Shown here: in pieces, positions 58,301 to 64,000 of the stretch
Layout of the letters: every line of letters begins with the position of its first letter
Position numbering within the stretch: position 1 is the first letter of the stretch
NCBI GenBank assembly: GCA_024349245.1
Contig: JALDNG010000871.1
Span: 28,218 to 92,217 of the forward strand
DNA: 64,000 nt
Direction of reading: 5' to 3'
Source: Neodontobutis hainanensis
Lineage: Eukaryota; Chordata; Actinopteri; Gobiiformes; Odontobutidae
Translations under genes and position numbers: made by a program
The notes under the pieces: model-generated
The model's input: only the letters and a program-made list of their open reading frames with translations
Databases searched by the model: none
Told to the model about the DNA's origin: nothing

Positions 58301-59389
58301 GTAGATGGAGAACAGGTTTTAAACAGATTTGAACAGGTGTTAGTGGGATTTGAACAGGTTTTAGATGGATTTGAACAGGTTCTATTTGGATTTGAACAGG
58401 TTTTAGTTGGATTTGAACAAGTTTAAGAGGCATTTAAACATATTTTAGATCAGGTTTTAAATGGATTTGAACAGGTTTTAGATGGATTTGAACAGGTTCT
58501 ATTTGGATTTGAACAGGTTTTAGTGGGATTTGAACAAGTTTAAGAGGCATTTAAACATATTTTAGATCAGGTTTTAGATGGTTTTGAACAGGTTTTACTT
58601 GGATTTGAACAGGTTTTATTTGGATTTGAATAGGTTTTAGTTGGATTTGAACAAGTTTAAGAGGCATTTAAACATATTTTAGATCAGGTTTTAGATGGTT
58701 TTGAACAGGTTTTAGTTGGATTTGAACAGGTTTTAGTGGGATTTGAATAGGTTTTAGATGGATTTGAACAGGTTCTATTTGGATTTGAACAGGTTTTAGT
58801 GGGATTTGAACAAGTTTAAGAGGCATTTAAACATATTTTAGATCAGGTTTTAAATGGATTTGAACAGGTTTTAGATGGATTTGAACAGGTTCTATTTGGA
58901 TTTGAACAGGTTTTAGTGGGATTTGAACAAGTTTAAGAGGCATTTAAACATATTTTAGATCAGGTTTTAGATGGTTTTGAACAGGTTTTAGTTGGATTTG
59001 AACAGGTTTTAGTGGGATTTGAATAGGTTTTAGTTGGATTTGAACAGGTTTGTGTTGGATTTGATTTAGAGTCATTTGAACAGATTTTAGATCAAGTTTT
59101 TGATGGTTTTGAACAGGTTTTAAAGCATTTGAACAGGTTTTAGTCAGATTTGAACAGGTTTTAGTGGGATTTGAACATGTTTTAGATCAGGTTTTAAATG
59201 GATTTGAACAGATTTTAGATGGATTTGAACAGGTTTTAGTGGGATTTGAACAAGTTTAAGAGGCATTTAAACATATTTTAGATCAGGTTTTAGATGGTTT
59301 TGAACAGGTTTTAGTTGGATTTGAACAGGTTTTAGTGGGATTTGAACAGGTTTTAGTTGGATTTGAACAGGTTTTAGTGGGATTTAAAC
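58301..59389 (-). repeat. Second 21-bp minisatellite array, reverse orientation, about 52 units
   Basis: Units are the reverse complement of the 8.84-kb array (core GGATTTGAACAGGTTTTAG). A distinctive block GTTTAAGAGGCATTTAAACA recurs at 58421, 58538, 58655, 58814, 58931 and 59254. The spacings 117, 117, 159, 117 and 323 give a 117-bp higher-order repeat with unit additions. Confidence 0.95.
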
Positions 59390-62300
59390 TGTAAATTAAT
59401 GACTTGTTTAAGACATTTTCTGTCGATGAACTGAGCCGAGACTAAAGGCCATTACATTCTCGTTTTGAACAGAGACATGTTCTTGTCCTGGAGGTGGCAG
59501 CCATGCTTTGGGAGTTCTTGCAGCTTGTTCTTGAAACATTGTTTGGGCAGAGCTTTTCTCTTGTGGGTGTCCGAGAACTATTGTGTCAGAAATCTGAAGT
59601 GGGCGTGGTTAATGAGGAAAAGTGAGGAGTTCTGTGCTCGAGTTTCTCGTGAAGTATGAAACGTCCTGGTCAGAACTTACTTTGTTCTTCTTCTTGAGTA
59701 TGTATCAATCTTAATGTGATGATACTACAGGTCTGTGTCACCTTTGACCTGACTTTAACCTGAGGTCTGTGTCACCTCTGACCTGACTCTGACCTCAGGC
59801 CTATTGCTCAAAGCTGGTTTAGATCCAAATAAGTTCAGCTTTAGTTTGAGCAAACTCTGAGTTTTCTGGATCCTGGTTGGGTTTTGAGCGGTCTTGTTGC
59901 CATGGTAACTGACACTCATTTTCTCTAAACCAGAAGTAAACCTGGTTTATTCCGGTTTAGAGACACAACCAAACTGGACCATTTGCATGGATCTAACGCT
60001 GCATCGACTAAAGATTATGTTCTTGGCCTCATTTATTTTTTTCTTTTGTTTATAAAGAAAAATACTCTTTATTAAACTCTGCCTGAAAACAAATCACAAT
60101 AATTACCCTTCAAAATATTTGGGTCACATCTTTTTTTTAAAGTAATTCTTCTACAGTTTTACATGTTATTACTCTTGTGTGAAACATCATGAATTATGCC
60201 GAGGCATGAGTTTTTAAGTTGGTCTGAGTGAGCCTTAAAACACATTTACTCTTTATACAATCAGCTTTTCTCTCGTTCCGTTTCCCAGTTTGGATTTGTT
60301 TGTTTTTATCTGAACTTCCTCTGCATGAACCTAGAGACACAGCCGTCCGCAGGTGGAGGGCTCAGCGCTTATATTTGTTGTCTTTATTTTCAGAAATGCT
60401 GCTGGAGATGAGGCTCTGCAGCACAAACCTCCACAGACTCCAGAGGCTGCTGTGACAAAAAAAATCATTTTCTTGGAGCATGTTTGGTGCAGAGTGCTTC
60501 ACAGCATGACAGCGTTCACACTAGAGTTTGATTTCACCGAAACAAATGTAGCACCAGTTCAGTCTCAATGAGCCACAATAACATCACACTTCAGACAAAA
60601 GTGGATCTGGATCAAGGAAAAAGTTTCCTAAAAAAAAGGGAAGTTTGTGAAATAAAAATCCAAAGCACATTTATATTAATAGTCCAGTAGACTCAATTGT
60701 TTTTATTACAAGATTGAGAGACAAACTTGGATAGAAAAAACTCCAAAAATGGCGGATCAAAAACGCATTGAGTGACACTTTAGGTCTGTTTCCAGCAGCA
60801 GCACTGTTCTCATTTCTACTCTTTTATAAACGGGATCTGTTTTATGCACTGCTTCCATTGAATTTTTGCAGAATTTACAGTTTATTCATTAAAAAAAATG
60901 AATGGCAAGTGTTTGAAACAGATCAAAACGATACCTGAATGTTTTCTGTTAAAGACTAATGTCAGGACGAACAAACAGATGTAAAAGTGAGACTGGGAAC
61001 AATAAGAGACAGGTGCAGAGGCAAGAAAAAAGTGTGTTTTTTGAGACGCAGCAGGTTTGAGTGAACAGATGGACAGACAGATGGATGGAAGCCCTGAAGG
61101 TCCAAGTGTCCTTCTTTTGCACCAATGAGCTGAGAAAGCACAAATTCTTCAGTATCCACAGGTTCGTGTGAGAAAGTGGAAGATATTCTACTTTAGTACA
61201 GAAGTATTTGAATAAAAGAAGGGAACTCAATAACTTCAGGATGTGATTGAGTAAAACAAACGGAAAATGTGAAACTACATAAACCTTTTTGTGGCATTAC
61301 CTCAACCACTTAAGTTTTTTTTAGAAGCAGGTTAGATTTCGGTTTAAACCTGAGCTCAGACCAGTCCAACGGTTTCAGAAAAAGGTTTAGTCTGCTTAGT
61401 CTGTTCTGGGGTCTTGTTTACTGTTAAGGCCAAATTGTTTCACAAATATTGGGTTGAGACCCAAAAGACGGTCACAGAAGATTTTATTAGAGTCACTAAA
61501 AAACACTTGTTGGTTTTGAAGAGGTTTTCAGAAATAATACTACGGACAAAATTATTGAAAGGACATTTTTAAAAAAGAAATATACTATTTAAAATGAGTT
61601 TAAATCAAACAAAAAAAAAACAAAACACAAAAAGAAAAACAGGGTTATTTTGCTCTTGTGAAATGTGGGTCCCTTGAACAAAGGTTTGGGAAACACTGAG
61701 CTAAAGCAAAGCCACTGATGATGGTCAGTTCTGATCTGTGCCAAAAGTGAAAGCACAGACCAGAACTCACAGTCAGTGGTAAACAGGAGTGGAATAATTC
61801 ACTGAACAGCCCCTTGAGGCAAACCCAAAGCTCAGTGGAAGTTCATTAACCTGAACTGAAATAAGGCCAGAAAACGGACCTCAAAAAGTTCAACTACTGT
61901 TTAAGTAGAGCTGCTTTTTCACAGTGCATTTCTCCACCACCTACGACTCACGTTACGTAGAGCTAACAAAGAACTGGAAATGTTGGTTTAGTTTAAAATA
62001 ATGTGTGTGAAATCAGCGCTCCAAAAAACAGAAAAAACACTTATACTTTTAGCATCAATAATGAAGAAATGACAACTTGACAAACTGTATCTCATAATTT
62101 CACCCTTTATTTTTTCAGTCACAGTGCTTTTAACAATAAATAGGTTTTAGCTTCAGTTTTATTAAATATTACTCAGTTCTAATAACTTACCAACATTTAC
62201 ATCAACAGTTCTCTCTTAATACTTTCTCTGTTTCAGCTTATAAACGGTTTGACATTAAATCCAGAAAGAGTTGCAGAAGTGTTTAAGTCGTCTGAACCAG

Positions 62301-63420
62301 AAACTGTTTGAGACTAAAAGCGGCTGCTGTTATTAGTTATTTTGGTCACATGACTTAAACGGAGGGAAGTTCAAACAGAGACAGGAAGTGAAGAAGAAAG
62401 ATGGCTGCTGTTTTTCTGGAATTAAAGGGTTTTTAAGTGGTTCATGTTTGGGAAAAGGAGAGTTGGAGTCAAGACCAAACAAGACCAGGGCATTGGAAAC
62501 CTGAGACCAGACCAAGTCCAGTGTCAGGCCACATCCAGACAGTTAAAAAGCCTTGTTCTTGGAGCATTTAAAGTTTAAAGTAAAGTCAATGTTTGGTCCA
62601 ATCATTTACACACTCTGGACACAATATATATATATATTTTGAAAAATATTTTTTTGTCAACTATCACTTTTAAAGTGAAGTTTTTTAACACATAAATTCA
62701 AAAATTATTCATCATAAATCAGCAGATTTTCTCAAGTTAGCCAATTTGACATAGCTGTCAGTTTTGTTAAATAAATCCACTTCCTGTCTCCATTTGACTC
62801 TATTTTACGTTGAATCAAAGTGACGTCTTTTGCTGAAATTGAATAAATGCGTTGGCGTCCATTAGCTTTAGCATTGTTAGCATCACAGCTCATTTGCCAT
62901 TAAATTTTATTAGTTTTTCTGTTTTTTTGTTTTATTTTATTTAATCAGTGAGTCTTTGGTTTGGGAAGACGGGAGGACGAAGCGGCGCTGAAGGCTTTAA
63001 TTCTACTTCCTGGTGAGTTGTTTTCGGCAGGTGTTCGTTTTAGGGTGGGGCTAGAGCTGGGGTGTGGCTGGAGAACAGGAAGAGACGGAGCTTGGGCGGC
63101 TGCGGCAGCTGAAGTGAGCGCCTCTTCTTTTCATGGGATCCTCGGCCGGTTCGATCACATGATCCGAGGTCAGGAGGTTAGTGCTGGAGGGTTCAGGGGC
63201 GGAGCTACAGCGGCTGAGGTGTATTTTGATTGGACGGAGCAGGATTTAATGTTGAGGCTCCTCAGTGGCTCCTTGTCGCACAGATCGGACTGTAGTAGCG
63301 CAGACTAGAAACAGGAGAAGAAACAAAAGTTAGGATCAAGTAAACTCAACTTTCTTTAACACAAGTCAAACTGAAAATGATGAGGGGCCACAATAGTGAC
63401 AAAGAATCCCTTCAGATGTC
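59390..63420. other. Unique noncoding DNA
   Basis: No gene recognised. A two-copy tandem repeat of about 34 bp (GGTCTGTGTCACCT and TGACCTGACT) lies at 59730-59800, and a short AT run at 62625-62639. The GC-richer patch at 62960-63305 has a 115-codon plus open frame without any recognisable domain; I do not call it a gene. Confidence 0.5.
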
Positions 63421-63462
63421 CACCTAAAACCTGTTCAAATCCAACTAAAACCTGTTCCATCT
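63421..63462 (+). repeat. Outlier of the 21-bp minisatellite
   Basis: About two units (CTAAAACCTGTTCAAATCC, then AACTAAAACCTGTTCCATCTA) isolated in unique DNA, in the same orientation as the 8.84-kb array. Confidence 0.85.
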
Positions 63463-64000
63463 AAATTCTCTCGGAATATTTACATCAGATTAAACTCTTT
63501 CTTGTTGAGATTTTATCAAAAGTAAATCACTGCATTTGTGGATATAATAATAAAATAGTAATAACAGTGTCTGCTGCAGAAATGGGTTAAAATGATCTGT
63601 CTCAAATGTAAAAACTGTGATTTTATATTGTGCGACAAAGAAAAGGGCTCTTTCTGAAACGTGTTGTGAATGTAAAAAGAATATAGGTTCATTCTCTGGT
63701 AAACACTGCCCTCTGGTGGTGGGCTTTATCCTGATCCAGAGGAAACAGATTTAGTTGAAGACACTGCAGATCGACCTTGGGAGGTGTGTTTTTGTTTTGG
63801 ATGAAGTCAAACTGTTCTCTGCCAACTTTCTCTCAGACTGTTTTTGTTCAAAGACTTCAGGACGTCCCCAAAACTCATTCACACTCTGTTTATCACCGTC
63901 TTTGTGAACCCCTCCAGGGCTTTATGTAATTATCGCAGCGTAAGAAATCCCTGAAGCAGCAGTTTTTAAAGACGAGGTTGTGTTTTTCTCACTCTAATGC
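63463..64000. other. Unique noncoding DNA at the window end
   Basis: No gene or repeat recognised. Confidence 0.5.

Noticed and set aside
62961..63308. 115-residue open frame in a GC-richer patch
   Set aside because: No domain, no splice context and composition-driven length; kept only as a note in the surrounding stretch.

Overview
This window is nuclear DNA of a vertebrate, almost certainly a teleost fish. It is AT-rich and long-intronic or intergenic in texture. It carries decayed non-LTR retrotransposon pieces of the kind found in teleosts (an apurinic-endonuclease fragment, a Rex1/CR1-like reverse transcriptase, an ADD-box fragment), a tRNA-derived SINE, a small TA-flanked inverted-repeat transposon and many minisatellites. 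I see no bacterial or viral organisation, no operons and no complete host gene. The only host coding candidate is one short terminal exon near 55.4 kb. Almost every open reading frame is an accident of repeats.

Layout. 1-16.9 kb: mostly unique noncoding DNA with LINE fragments (1-1.24, 4.37-5.72, 15.03-15.19 and 15.25-15.67 kb), a 1.8-kb minisatellite of 21-bp units (8.84-10.63 kb) and arrays of 11-bp units (11.03-11.37 and 13.96-14.10 kb). 16.94-17.35 kb: seven tandem copies of a short head module with a strong hairpin. 17.37-50.18 kb: the dominant structure, a head-to-tail array of fifteen long units (A-O). Each unit is about 1.7, 1.95 or 2.17 kb by subfamily, starts beside a TTA-rich microsatellite and ends in a conserved hairpin tail. 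The array is interrupted at 23.98-27.24 kb by a distantly related block with its own 1.09-kb period. 50.2-64 kb: unique DNA with another 11-bp-unit array, a very recent 1.42-kb tandem duplication (51.19-54.04 kb), a fourth 11-bp array, the SINE, the candidate exon, a 177-bp TIR element, and a 1.1-kb minisatellite that is the 8.8-kb array's motif in reverse orientation.

The most interesting material is the 33-kb array. It is noncoding but hierarchically built. Its head and tail hairpins keep base pairing while sequence changes. Every unit keeps an intact CRE palindrome next to YY1-like motifs, and the 1.95-kb subfamily carries thirteen exact matches to the CTCF core consensus, all in one orientation. 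The second point of interest is the 21-bp minisatellite, in which most units carry a near-consensus RNA polymerase III B box. These regulatory readings are inferences from motif matching by eye. Boundaries of repeats are good to a few bases where a motif defines them and to tens of bases elsewhere. Unit names A-O and types 1-3 are mine.
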